Of a stretch of DNA of 64,000 nucleotides, positions 1 to 11,100 are shown in pieces. This DNA is from Opisthocomus hoazin (taxonomy: Eukaryota > Chordata > Aves > Opisthocomiformes > Opisthocomidae), in contig NC_134417.1 of assembly GCF_030867145.1 (NCBI RefSeq), positions 9,711,577-9,775,576 on the forward strand, given 5' to 3'. Below the pieces are notes generated by a model. The model did no database searches. It saw only the letters and a program-made list of their open reading frames with translations, and was not told the DNA's origin. Position numbers and translations under genes: made by a program. Positions within the stretch are counted from its first letter, which is position 1; each line of letters starts with the position of its first letter.

Positions 1-3000
1 TAACACACACTAAGAGCAAAAATATTTTTTGTCTCTGCATAAGGGTTCATAGAAGTCTGATTCCCTTTCCACAGCCCTCTTCCCAACACACAATAAAATT
101 TCTTGGTATTTTAAACAACTAATTTTTCTTCATGCCCTATGCAATTTTCAAATACCCTTACACAACAGTCAGAGCCTTTCCTTTGTCACTACTTAGTTGT
201 TTTAGAAATGCTTAATCTTTCTTTGCAAATCATTAATCATTGTCCCCTAATTCCTGCTTTATCAGGATGGATCATGAATGCTGGACAACCACACAGAGCC
301 ATGTTTTAGAAACACTGTAACAGCAATGATCCGTTTACCAACTAAATACTAACCTTCTTAATGGCCACAATGGGATTTCAAATGCAAAACATTTTGGAAA
401 TATAGAACTCACCTTAATGCCCCAAGTGGACAAATGTTTGGGATACACGCAGTTTTCTCCTGCCCAACCAGTCTGCAAGGGGTTGCAGACAACTCACTCC
501 TGCTTCCTGGCAAGCCATCAAGACAATGACGATTCCCAGCCTGTAGGTTTGGTGGTGAATTCTGTAATTCCAGGGGTGTTTGAACGTAATAAACAATGCA
601 AAACTGAGCTCCAAAGGCAGCTTTGCATTCTAGCTGGTTCTGCAAAATCTGAAGCTTTCCGGTGGACTAATTTCAGTTGGACAGGACCTTCCATTCTCTG
701 GGAACATATTATCTGGAAAAGGCTCTAAAGCCTAAATTCAGCAGGGTACAGTGCAATTCAACGAAGACTACATCCCAAACCCTCACAACATGAATATTTG
801 CCATGCTGGAGATTACTGTGATAATACTGAAATCAGGGAAGGATTTCTTGTCTCTTTTTGCTATGGCTTCTAGGAAACCGTGTGCCTCCAACAGCATTAA
901 TTCTGACTCATACACATACACTACAACAACAGGACAAAGATCAAAATGATTTTAAAGTCCCAAGATCTTTTAATCAGACTATATCTCTACCATGTAATGT
1001 AAATATCTCTAAAAATCACTTGATGATTCAATGATCCTTGCTCACTTGTTTTTTGCTGTCTAAAGGACAGACAGTGTAACTTAAAAAAAATACAAGTATG
1101 TGATTACTCATCTCTAGCTGGATGAAAAAAATCTATTGATCACATTTTGCTGTTACTACAACATGAGTAGCTGTGACATTTCATTCAATGTTGTATGGAA
1201 ACAGACTTTGTGATCATGAGGACTTCCGAGTACAAGCTGGTTAAGAAGCTTAAAAAATACATGAAGAAAAGGTAGCACACACTTCTTAATCAAAAATAAG
1301 TTTCTGGATGAAGGGTGTTCAGCCTGCATTCAAGAATATTTTGACTAGTTAAAACACAAATGAATTGTTCGCAATATTTTTTGAGGATTTATTTCCTAGA
1401 AAAAGTCATAGCTTTTTTTCATTGCTGCCTCTTGAAAAACTACAGGTAAACTACAAGTATTCCCTCAGACGCATTAAGGTAGAGCATGATTCTTTATGCT
1501 CCAGTTACTGGAAAGACCAGAGCAGTGGAAATAACCAAACTAAAAAATTCTATGAAATATACAGTTCCTCTGGCTCCGTAACCTGAGCAACTTTTCTGAA
1601 ATCACTAGCTTTAAAAGCTTCTAAAATCCTAAAGAGATTAGAAGAAGATACTGAGAGAGGACTGTGTCTTCATAGGCTGCAGGGGAGCTATTATGCAAAA
1701 GTCTTTTAGCAAGATTAACTGTTTGTTTGACAGGTAGATTCTTAATGCCTGCCTTAAGAAAAGAGCACAGAAACAAAATAGACACCAAACCCAGAAGGCA
1801 AAAAAATATAGAAATAAGAATTTTGAAAAAATAGTTGGTATTCACTATGGAAGAGACACAATCATTACTGACCACTGGTCATGAAAACAGGCAAGTTGTA
1901 GCAAAAGGTGGTTTGTGGGGCACTTGCTCCTTCCCTATTTGTTTCTACCTTACATGACAATACCTGTCTAAATTGCCCATTCCAGTCTACCTGTTGCAAC
2001 CGTTACTGCTTTTTCTTGAATCCACTGTTCAGAGAACATCTGCCAGGAAAAATACACATCTGTAAATAACTTGTTGTTCTGTTTTCAGCCACTGAGACAC
2101 TTTGAAAAAATAACCAAAAGTTGTACGTTAAGAATACAGAAGTGCTGAAAATCACTCCTCTGTGAAGTAAAGGGAAGGCAGAGTTTCCATGGGGCACAAA
2201 GGTAATGTGAAGCAGGCAGAAAAATACTAAATTGGGACTTACTGGGATAAAATCCTACTATTCCACTGGAAAAGCTGCTTGTTGGTATGTAAGTGGGACA
2301 AGTATTTAGGGTATAAATTGGTAATAAAACTGAACAAGAGCTGAGGGCGAACACAAACAATGAGCTAATCAGGAGTACGCAGCAATACTCACATAAGCAA
2401 AGACAGCCGTGATTCTGGCCTTGTAGGCAAAACCCGCTACCACTAGGCAGGCATGTCAGTCCTGCTCCACATGACCCAGATCTGACAAGACTGACAATAT
2501 CGTATCATCACAGCCGCTGCTTCCCCACCACAACAGTGAGACAGAGAAAGGTTTCCTAAAGTTAACAACAGAAATGAGAGAAGGGTTAATTTCTCTTTGA
2601 GTGGATCATTAAGAGAGACACACACCAGGAACTAATACTTACTAAATATAATAAATGTATTAAACAAAATAGTCACTACATGCATAACGCAGCTCAGCTC
2701 TGCTAAACTTACAGGCTCAGTCTCTCAAAGGACTCAGCTAGCTCATGTTGTGCTAGGAGAACGCTGACAAGCAACTGGAAGACATGTATATCTCCCTGCG
2801 TATAATATCATAGCTCAATTGCAATGAAGAAAGATTAAGTGCACTAAATAAATACAGCTTGATTAACTGAAAGCTGAAAAAACAGAATAAGACTGCAGAA
2901 ATTAATTATTTACAGTAGAATAAACACAACCATGGAGAAAAAAAATCTTTGCATATAAATAGCACTAATGGAATGAGAACAAATACATATTTGAAATACC

Positions 3001-6000
3001 AGGTAAAATTTTGAAAGCCATAAAAATATGGTTTCTAGAGAAGCAGCTGAAACACAGTCACTTCAATCTTATTGAACTAGACTAAGAAAAACGCTTGGAA
3101 ACACATACTGCTAAAGCAATTCTCTTACTGGATATTCCAGGAGTTCTTTCCTACCTTTAACATCCTTCACTCTGTGACTCTTCATGTTCATGAAAAAGAA
3201 TTACATAAACCTCCAACCTCAAAACCCAGAACAAGTGCAGGAAATACAGAGAAGAAAAGGAATCACTTTAAAATTGGACTTCAACTCTTGGCACGTAAGT
3301 TTGGGTAATTTAAAAATAAATGTTATTTTATGTTTCTTTTATCAGTGTCATTTCATAAGTATGTAGCATAAATAAAGCACTCCTAAGACTACACATCTAT
3401 TTGCTGATTATTTGCATCATACCTAAAGTTAACAAAAACAGATACGAATGAAGCTGGAAAAAAATCCAATCATTTGTTCTGCACCCAGTCACTGAAGGAG
3501 CATTTGTGAGTGCTCTTTCCCAATACAGTGTCAGCTCATAGCAGCAAACAGCTGCAGCTACTAATACACCATATATGATAAAGAGGAATAGAATGTCTCA
3601 ATTTCTGTTAAGAAATTACGTCTCTCTATATGCTTATTTTTTAAGTACCATATATAAGCCTATAGTGTTATTATATTGTCAAAAATATCACATGTTGTGA
3701 AAATCTGCAGGAACTCTATTTAACAATAAGTTTACCAATACAAGAAATTGTTGAACAGTAATATACAAAGTAAGTTGGTGGTATCACAATGACCATTTTT
3801 CAGAAATCAAAAGGCATTTAATAATACTGGGTTCTTATAAGTAGATTGCACAAGTTTTTGCAATGCAACAGCATTTTCTCCCTTTTGCAGAGCAGGAAAC
3901 AGAGCTAGAGGCATAAAATGACATCCTGAAAGTATTTGGCCAGGCCTCCACCAGATCAAAGGTACACCATACACAAGCAGTTCTCCTACTGCTAGCCACA
4001 ACAAAAACGCCGAAGACTGAAGAGGAATGAAAATTATCATTGTGAGTTGTAAGGAAAGCATAGAGGGGGAAAGTATTGAGAAGCTGCTGCAGACTAGAGC
4101 AGGTCAGAACATACTGCTCTTTTCAAGCCGTGCTGTTCAGAAGGCTGTTGTGAAAAATTTTCACATACGACAGTCTCTTTTGGAGACTAGACATAGGACT
4201 TTAAGTCCCTTATTGGCCTGACTCGTCATGAATCACAGAGAGCTCAATCTACTCTGTACCTCCAAATCAAAAAAGGTCTATACTAAACAGATTTTTTGTA
4301 GTGATACCATTCAAAACAATATTTAACAGTTTCTAGTTTTGTTTCAAGAAAAAAAAGAAATGGATATAAAAAAAAATCAAAAGTACTTTAAAAGGAAACA
4401 CGATGGTTATCCTGGTCCTCTGTAATACTATGATCTTTAGACGTGCTTCATGAATTTTGGTTGCTCGATTTCCCCCCAAGTGGCTTGAAAATCCCACTGT
4501 GTTTATAGCTATAAATCTGCCACCTTTCATAAGCACTAAATTCACTTTAAAAATAAATAATTATAAAGAATGCTGTCACAAGACAGACAGCAATGTCCCA
4601 CATCATAAAAACTGATCAGCCAATTTTTAAGCTGCATGGACAGGCATGAGCCAAAATGCCTGATTAAAACGTTCTATTGCAGTTCCACATCTCTCTCAGA
4701 GACAAATTCCTCATCCCCAAGACCCTTTCACCAAAAAAAATCTTTTTCTGAAAGCTGTCTTACAGCAAGAGCACTGAATAGGATTCAGAGGAAGATATTT
4801 TGCATGTTGTGATACCCATGACCTTTTTGTCTTTTTGCAAATGTAAAGTTATGGTTTAAGAGAATGAATTCCAAGTGTAATCCAATAATTTATTCTGTCT
4901 GTGTGGAGCATGAGGGGACTCTGTTTCATCAGGTTTCCTCTAAGAGGCCTTCCTGTATAAAGAACAACTGGAAACACTTCCCCTAAGTGCTTTGTGTTTG
5001 TGTGCTTGTAAAAGAAGATTGCTTACTACGCGAATATACAGAATCTTCAGGCAACTTGCTATGTGTCAAATGCTTTGACAAGCTCATTGCTCCTGTCATC
5101 ACAGGAATAGTAAGTTTACACTCTTCCTAACTCCACTCAAAGAAACTCACACTTTATCAGCAGAAAGCAAGTGGACTTGCCCAGTTTAACCCTGAAGTGA
5201 GAGTCCTGACCATTGCATCTCAGGCTGTCCAAACCCCTTTGGATCAGCAATAATTCCTGCTGTCCACAATAAGAGTGGGGTTTCTTTTAATAGCACGTGG
5301 AAAACATACTATTCTTGGGGTTCCTGTTATGTTGTATTTGTCATTTCTACCTAATCATTTCTGTTACAGCTGCTTAAAAAAATGTGCTACAGAGCCAAAA
5401 AAGCCCCCTACATTTTTCCTTAAACTAGCGCTCCACATTTTCAATTTCCCTGAGGAAGTAGGGCAAAGTAACAAGCTTGTTCCCTTTCATTCACAATTAC
5501 CAAACGTTTCAATTGCATTTATTGCAGCTTCTACATTTTTAAACACATTGAAATACTGACTTCACAGTCCAGCCCACAGCTGCTTACAGGAAAGCAGTGT
5601 TACATCTGAAGCAGAAAAGAAGGCTAATATTCTCCACCTTAACCTCTGTGGAGAAGCCAGAGGCAAGTAGGGTTCTTAAAAAAGGAGGTTAGAATGATCT
5701 ACTATGCCATCAAATAACAGTATAAAAATTCATAAAAGAACGGTTACTGTAACACCCAGGGGGAGGGAACCATGAAAACAATTGCACAGCCCTAGCCCAT
5801 ATTCTTTTGTCAATGAACATCCTCAAATGGTCCTAAGAAATGAAGCAGAAAAAACCCTTAGAGGAATAGAACACTCATTAAGCAACTCCATTTTCAGTAG
5901 TGAGTGAGGGGCTGTTGCATGTGAATTGTTCTTCATATTCACTCTTGGGACATTCACCACCTGTTCGTTTCCTCCTTCTTTAAGCCAGCGGAAAGTCTGG

Positions 6001-6900
6001 AGTCACTGTAAAAGCAGCAGCCTACCGGTATTACAGCCTGCAGCTGCACAGCCACGAGCTGTGACCCCACAAACTGCACAGGGTGAGGCTGGGTCGCGAC
6101 GTGGGCAGGCCACGGTGCGGGAAGTCCCCCACCAGCAGCACACGATGCTCACCCTGCAGTTGACTCGGGCGCTGCAGAAGCAGCCAGACCTTGGGTCTGG
6201 GTACCTGTGAACACTCCCAATTGCCCCCACAAAATAGGAAAAGGCCAGCCAGTACCTAGCTGGCACGAAGGTCACCTTTGTGCAGCCATTACCAAGGGTG
6301 CATGTGAAGCCATGGCTAATGGGCACACACAAAGGCACAGATTCCTCACAAACAGGCCTCAGCCATCCCACAGTGTTTTTCAGAGGGAAAGGGACAGGAC
6401 GGCTCGGCTGCCTGTGAACAAAGCTAACTGCACACAGTCAAACAAAACCTCCTGCTTCCAGGTGTCTTTCACCAACCGCTTTTCTCGCTTCCTAGGGCCC
6501 GCTCTGCACTGGCAAACACCTCTGCTTCCAGGTCTGCTGTTTCCACCCTGTTCCTCACACAGGACACAGTGGCAGGCACACTGAACTGGGAGGAGAAGTG
6601 TACGGACCTCAAAGCTTCTCCATTTCTTTCAGGCCATTTGGCTCAATAAGAGATACAAACTCTTAGCAAACCTTGTCTCCCCGATTCCCACGCACGCTTC
6701 CTGCTTCTCAGTGATCGCTCCCGCTGGGTGTGGAGCCGGTCGCGAGCAGACGTTGCAGCTGCACTTACCAGGCCACAAAGAACAATCGCCTTCCCCGTCA
6801 GCCTGCCAGCTACATCCAGCTAAGCCCTCTCCCCAGCCAAGGGCTGTAGGCAGGAACGAGACGGCCTAGGCTGAGGGAGGACTCGGTGCACAAGTCACTG
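1..6900. other. Non-coding region left of the first CpG island
   Basis: AT-rich sequence without a recognisable coding exon. Open frames here are short and overlap on both strands. Several consensus splice donors lie on the minus strand, reading GTGAGT or GTAAGT just past 2393, 415 and 6769. This would fit the intron of a gene that starts in the CpG island at 7 kb and runs left, but no exon is secure. GC content rises from about 6000 towards the island. I see no CR1 copy, tRNA or long simple repeat. Confidence 0.5.
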
Positions 6901-6930
6901 GGTTCCCCGCAGGAGACAGCAGCCCCTCAC

Positions 6931-7125
6931 CTGGCTTCTCCTCAGGCAGGATCTGCTGAAGGGGGGGGTCGGGGGGCAGCGGGAGCCCCTCTCCTGGGTT
7001 AGGGCACCGCCACGAGATGGAAGCCTGCTCCCATATAGCAGGCAGCTGCCACGGCCCGGCGAGGCGACGGCAGCAGCTGAGGCTGCGCACCCCACCACCA
7101 CGTGCCCTCGCGCTGCCGGCGGCAT
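6931..7125 (-). CDS. Candidate first coding exon of a leftward gene (unrecognised)
   Basis: On the minus strand an ATG at 7125-7123 in good context (G at -3) opens exactly 65 codons. These end at a strong splice donor whose GT is at 6930-6929 (context GCCAG|GTGAGG). The peptide begins MPPAARGHVV and is rich in Ala, Gly, Arg and Cys, as is common for first exons inside CpG islands. The exon would end in phase 0. No family is recognised. The 300 bases of CpG-rich sequence at higher coordinates would serve as promoter and leader. High GC content makes open frames likely by chance on every strand, and no matching downstream exon was found to the left, so this stays a candidate. The alternative is a non-coding exon of a divergent transcript. 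Confidence 0.25.
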
Positions 7126-7430
7126 GGCACTCAGCACCCCACCGCAGGGCAGGGCCTCCCACTGGCAGCCCTGATGGCTGAGAAGGTGGCGGCTGACAGG
7201 CTGTGGCGGGATGCCTGTGGCGCCGAGGTAGGTCGGGGCGCCGGGCTGGGGTGTCCGTAGGGCCTGGGGGTAGCTGGAAGGGCTTGTCCAGCCTGAAAGC
7301 CGTCGAGGATCGGTGAGAGAGGCGCAGCCTGCGGGGTGCGGGGCGGGGCTGCCCAGGGCGGCTGGCGGCTCTGAGGGGACGTGGCCGGGCAGTTGGAGTC
7401 CTCCCGCCAGGGTTTGCCGGAGTTGGCATG
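6940..7430. promoter_or_regulatory. CpG island, probable promoter
   Basis: About 490 bases of GC-rich, CpG-dense sequence stand out sharply from the AT-rich flanks. A GC box (GGGGCGGGGC) lies at 7340-7349, and no TATA box is evident. Such islands mark vertebrate housekeeping-type promoters and are often divergent. Both directions have a plausible outlet: a plus-strand ATG at 7174 followed by a GAG|GTAGGT donor after 7227, and a minus-strand ATG at 7125 followed by a CAG|GTGAGG donor after 6931. The two starts face away from each other, but each leader would have to run through part of the other unit. Either only one is used or the transcripts overlap. Confidence 0.75.
7174..7227 (+). CDS. Candidate first exon of a compact two-exon gene (unrecognised)
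   Basis: An ATG at 7174 (C at -3, G at +4) opens 18 codons, MAEKVAADRLWRDACGAE, ending exactly at a good donor, GAG|GTAGGT, after 7227. A later ATG at 7211 in another frame gives MPVAP plus two bases up to the same donor. Paired with the acceptor before 7903, the first frame continues for 27 codons to a stop at 7984-7986, giving a 45-residue product. The second joins the longer frame beginning MSREQQ in exon 2, through the codon AG|C. The two candidate proteins would thus share the transcript in different frames. It lies in the CpG island, so promoter function is plausible. The function is unknown, and the transcript may equally be a long non-coding RNA. Confidence 0.35.
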
Positions 7431-7902
7431 CTGTGTGGCGGAGTTACTACAAGCCTCCCCATTTACTCTGTCCTGTTTGATATGTCTTACGCTTAGAAAA
7501 GTAGCGTGTCTAGGGGAGCGGAGCGGGAGAGGCTTGCAACTGAAAACCCCTGTGCCCAGAGCAGCAGCACAGCACTGGTGCTGGGATAGCTTCGTGCATG
7601 CACGTGCAAGCAGTTGCTGCCTTACAGGAAGCACTTTAGCTGGTCCAAACTCTAACCTGCTTTTCTGGACTGTGGTTTCTGATAGCTTTTAGGATCAAAA
7701 GACTTGGTTCAGACATTAGCAGTTTCTTTTTGTTGGAAGAAACTCCACCCTCTTTAACGAGAAAACATTTTGTGCTTGATGAGCATTCAGGGATGAAGGT
7801 ACTGTACTTTACACTGTCAACATTGTCACCTTTTATTTGTGTGTGCTGCTCTGCCTTTTACTTTTTTCCCAACAGTGTGTTGCTGTTCCCTCTGCCTTTC
7901 AG

Positions 7903-8083
7903 CATGTCCCGAGAGCAGCAGGCGGCAGAGCTGGGGCGCAGGGAGACGGCTGCAGTGTGCCACCCCGAGCTGGAGCTTTGCTCTGAGGAGCGGCCTCTGC
8001 TCTGCAGCTGGCAGTGGCTTACAGCAAGCAGGGCACCCTGGAATAAAGTATTAGCAGCATTTGTGAAAGAGCATCTGCAATGA
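7903..8083 (+). CDS. Candidate second (terminal) exon of the compact gene
   Basis: A textbook acceptor precedes 7903: two pyrimidine-rich tracts end in TTTCAG at 7897-7902. From 7903 to about 8035 the sequence is clearly richer in G+C and CpG than its neighbours, unlike intron. An ATG at 7904-7906 opens 59 codons (starts MSREQQAAELGRRETAAV, ends in KEHLQ) to TGA at 8081-8083. In the frame of the ATG at 7174 the exon stops at 7984-7986 instead. An AATAAA poly(A) signal at 8042-8047 is followed by a GT- and T-rich stretch at 8084-8115, as expected for a cleavage site. If cleavage fell between about 8060 and 8080 the 59-codon frame would lack its stop, which favours the shorter frame or a non-coding role. 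No homologue is recognised. Confidence 0.35.
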
Positions 8084-8115
8084 TCGTGGTTTTTGCAGTT
8101 TGTTAGTTTTTCTTG
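8042..8115 (+). terminator. Probable poly(A) signal and downstream element
   Basis: AATAAA at 8042-8047 is followed within 40-70 bases by a GT/T-rich tract, the usual arrangement of a vertebrate cleavage and polyadenylation site. It sits inside the GC-rich candidate exon that starts at 7903. It also overlaps an open reading frame (codons for Trp-Asn-Lys-Val), so it may be coincidental. Confidence 0.45.
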
Positions 8116-8119
8116 TAAG

Positions 8120-11100
8120 GCTGCAGAGTACCTGGGGGGACTGGAAAACCTCACTGCTTACTGCTCTCCCTCCACTGCCTCCAGAAGCAGTGGGAAGTCT
8201 GTGATATTACTGTCCTTTTGACTGGTTCTTCATATGTCCTTGATACTGCCAGGAAGAGCATGGTACCTAACAAGTTCAAAAAGAATTAACAAAAAAAGAG
8301 GTGGTGAATGATTTATGTCCAGGGTTTTTTCCTCCTTCTCTCTGATTCTGATGGGCAGGAAAGTGGCTTTCTATTGACTTGAAAAGCAAATTTTCTTCAT
8401 CCTGTGTGATGAAGCTGGATAATCAGGCTTTAAAGTGAGTTTGTACTAGAATTAGGGATTTGACCTTCTTTGAGAAAACATAAGGAAAGACCATAGTATG
8501 TATGTTTCCTGGGTTGGAAGTAATTTTCTAATGTAAAGGTCTCTGTAAGGGAACATGTCTCCCAAGCTGCTTACAAGTCCAAACTTTTGCACTGTGTCCA
8601 CATCCCTGACAGTGACTTGCCTGGGAAGGATCCATCACAGCTATTCCTATGTTCTAATTCAGCTAAATGCTTAAACAAACTGTTTCTAATCCTGTATTTA
8701 TCATACTGACCTGGAGCCTTCATGGACATACGTAGTGAAAAACGTTGCCAGTTTTCTGCACTTTGTTCCTTTTTCAGTAGTTCTAAACATCATGCTGTGT
8801 GTCTCTTGCCTCAGGTCTGTGAATTACTCATTGTAAACACCATTTTTCTGTTCATTTTTTCTCCCTTTGGTGCCTTGCCCTTCTTCTTTCCAGTATTTCT
8901 CAAAAAATGTGCTGCTATGCGTTACTGCATTTTACAAAAGAGAGCAGTAGTGGTTGCTGACTGAAACACCAGGTAAGAGTTGAGGAAGAGAGACCAGAAA
9001 TCCAGACTGGAGTAAGACTCCAAATCAGTATGCTCTAGGTCACACAGGTTTCATCAGGAAATCATCCCTCCAATACAAAAAGGTAGAGCAGAACTGTACC
9101 ATCTGGAGGGTGACATGCTGGTGAGCATGCATTTGTGTGTTGCTTTTAAATGGGAGCAGGAGGGAAATGCCTAAATGCACTCTTTGGGGAGCAGCGGGGG
9201 GCCTAGTCCTCCCATTTCTCCAGATGCAGAGATCCCTCTGGAAGCTGATGAGGAGGGAGCAGCTTGGAGAGTAGATCCTAACTGGGTGAATTCCTTTTTC
9301 CTGCCCTTTCTCTGACTCGCTGTTTGGAAATTTCTGTTACTGCTTTTCATGTTGTGTCATAGACTTAGCGTCTGATGCTTCATGTCAAGGCCAAATTCTC
9401 AGTCTTGGGAGGCTACCATCAGAAACAAATGTGAAAATCTGGGGAGGATTAGAACACCAGAGGTGCTTTCTGTGGTTCAGCTGTGTCTTCTTTGTATTTA
9501 TGAAAACACCCATACTGTTTCTTTAAATCTGTAGCAGGCGGTAGGCAGGTGTGATGTGGGAGCAAGTGAAACTGAGATTTTGCAGTGAAAAAGAGGAAAT
9601 CTGACTTCCTGGATGAGGCTGTTTCCAAATTTTTGCTGTGTAAACTTGAGGTCTGATGTACTTTCTGGAGCTGAACACCAGGGACCTTCTCAGTTCTTGT
9701 TGCTCTTGAATCAGTTGTAGTTGTGCCTCAAAAAAAAAAGTAAAATATGGATAATCTGGACACTTTTCATATTAGAAAAATGTCAGGAGTAGGCAGTATT
9801 CTTCCATGACTTTCCTGAATGTTAAGTTTCATTAAAGAGGATCTATGAATTAGTGCTCTCAGGGTACAGTCTGTGCCAATGGAGAAAACTACTCCAGAGT
9901 AGTTTAAGGTGGCTTTTTTAAATTACTGACTTTTTTTCTGGCTCAGGAGGAATGGGGACAAGAAACAGGGAAGGACAGGATCAGGTGTGTGACATCTCAA
10001 ATGGAGTTAAGAATTGAAAAGATCTTTGTTTCCTCAGAGACCACACTTTAAAGGTTGATGAGGTTGGAGCCAGAGGTGGGACAAAAGCAGGACCTGCGGA
10101 GCCAATGCATCTGTCAACTCAAGTAGTAACAGTAAGAGATTTAATTTCATGGGTGAAATTGGCAGTTGTTGTCTCCAGTAAATTGCAAGTCATTGAAATG
10201 TTTTGGTAGTGCGGACAAATTTATTTTTAGCATACGATGCATATTTCTTCTGCAGTTCCTATTTTCCTTTCATGTTTGTACTGAGTTTCAAATGAGAAAA
10301 CCAGTGTTCATTCTGAAGGAATAAAATTATTCAACATTATTATCTAATTAATAAATGACTAACAATACTGTATTAACCTTAAAGTCTACTTTCTATGGAT
10401 GACATGCTAATGCAGTGTACTGTAATTGGTAATATGTGGATTCACCAGAGTACACTGACCCTTGAAAGCTACCTAGCCATGTGTTATCAGTAGAAAATGA
10501 AAAACAACTCATGCAAGAGGAACCCTTTTTCAGAGCTCAAGTGCAGAATATGCTGTAGAGATATATATATTTATTAAAAAGCCTTGCATTGATTAATTTC
10601 TTTTTTTTTCTTTATAATATAGCGCTTCCTCTTAAACAAGTTTCAGGAATACAGTAATATAATTTTACTAATACATGCAATGTAAAGATTTTCTGTTGGA
10701 CTTGTGTAGCTCTCTGTGTATGTGAAATACTTGACTTTTGTAGAGTAACAAGCTTATGCTTTTCCAACCGGCAGATAAATGGTAAAATGAAATTTAGGAA
10801 TCCCTTGATCACTAGTTTCTTCCTGGCTTTTTAAAGCCTGGAGGGCTGGAATGAATCTCCGCCCGGTGCTGCTTTCAATCTTTCACTCTTCTTGTGAGTT
10901 GGTATCCTCAGTTTCATCTCTTCTCATCTGAAGAGCTTGCCAGTCTGTTACTGTTTCTGCCTCCACTGTGAGTTATGCTCCCTGAAGTCCAATGACTGGA
11001 TGGTTGGAAATTGCTTACAGACACCTAGCAGCTCACAGTAAGAATTGTTGCATTCCAGATATGCATTTTGAACTTTTTCCTTGTTAGACAGATGTCATGG

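Noticed and set aside
2393..2442. Fifty-base minus-strand mini-exon with an open frame (VAGFAYKARITAVFAY) and a GTGAGT donor
   Set aside because: The acceptor is weak, the phase does not fit the candidate exon at 6931, and the local sequence resembles an old interspersed repeat. Not supported enough to list as an exon.
7131..7634. 167-codon minus-strand frame in the first CpG island, and the 198-codon frame at 6866-7462
   Set aside because: Pro/Ala/Arg-rich GC-driven openings without splice or family support. The candidate at 7125-6931 is preferred because it starts at a good ATG and ends exactly at a donor.
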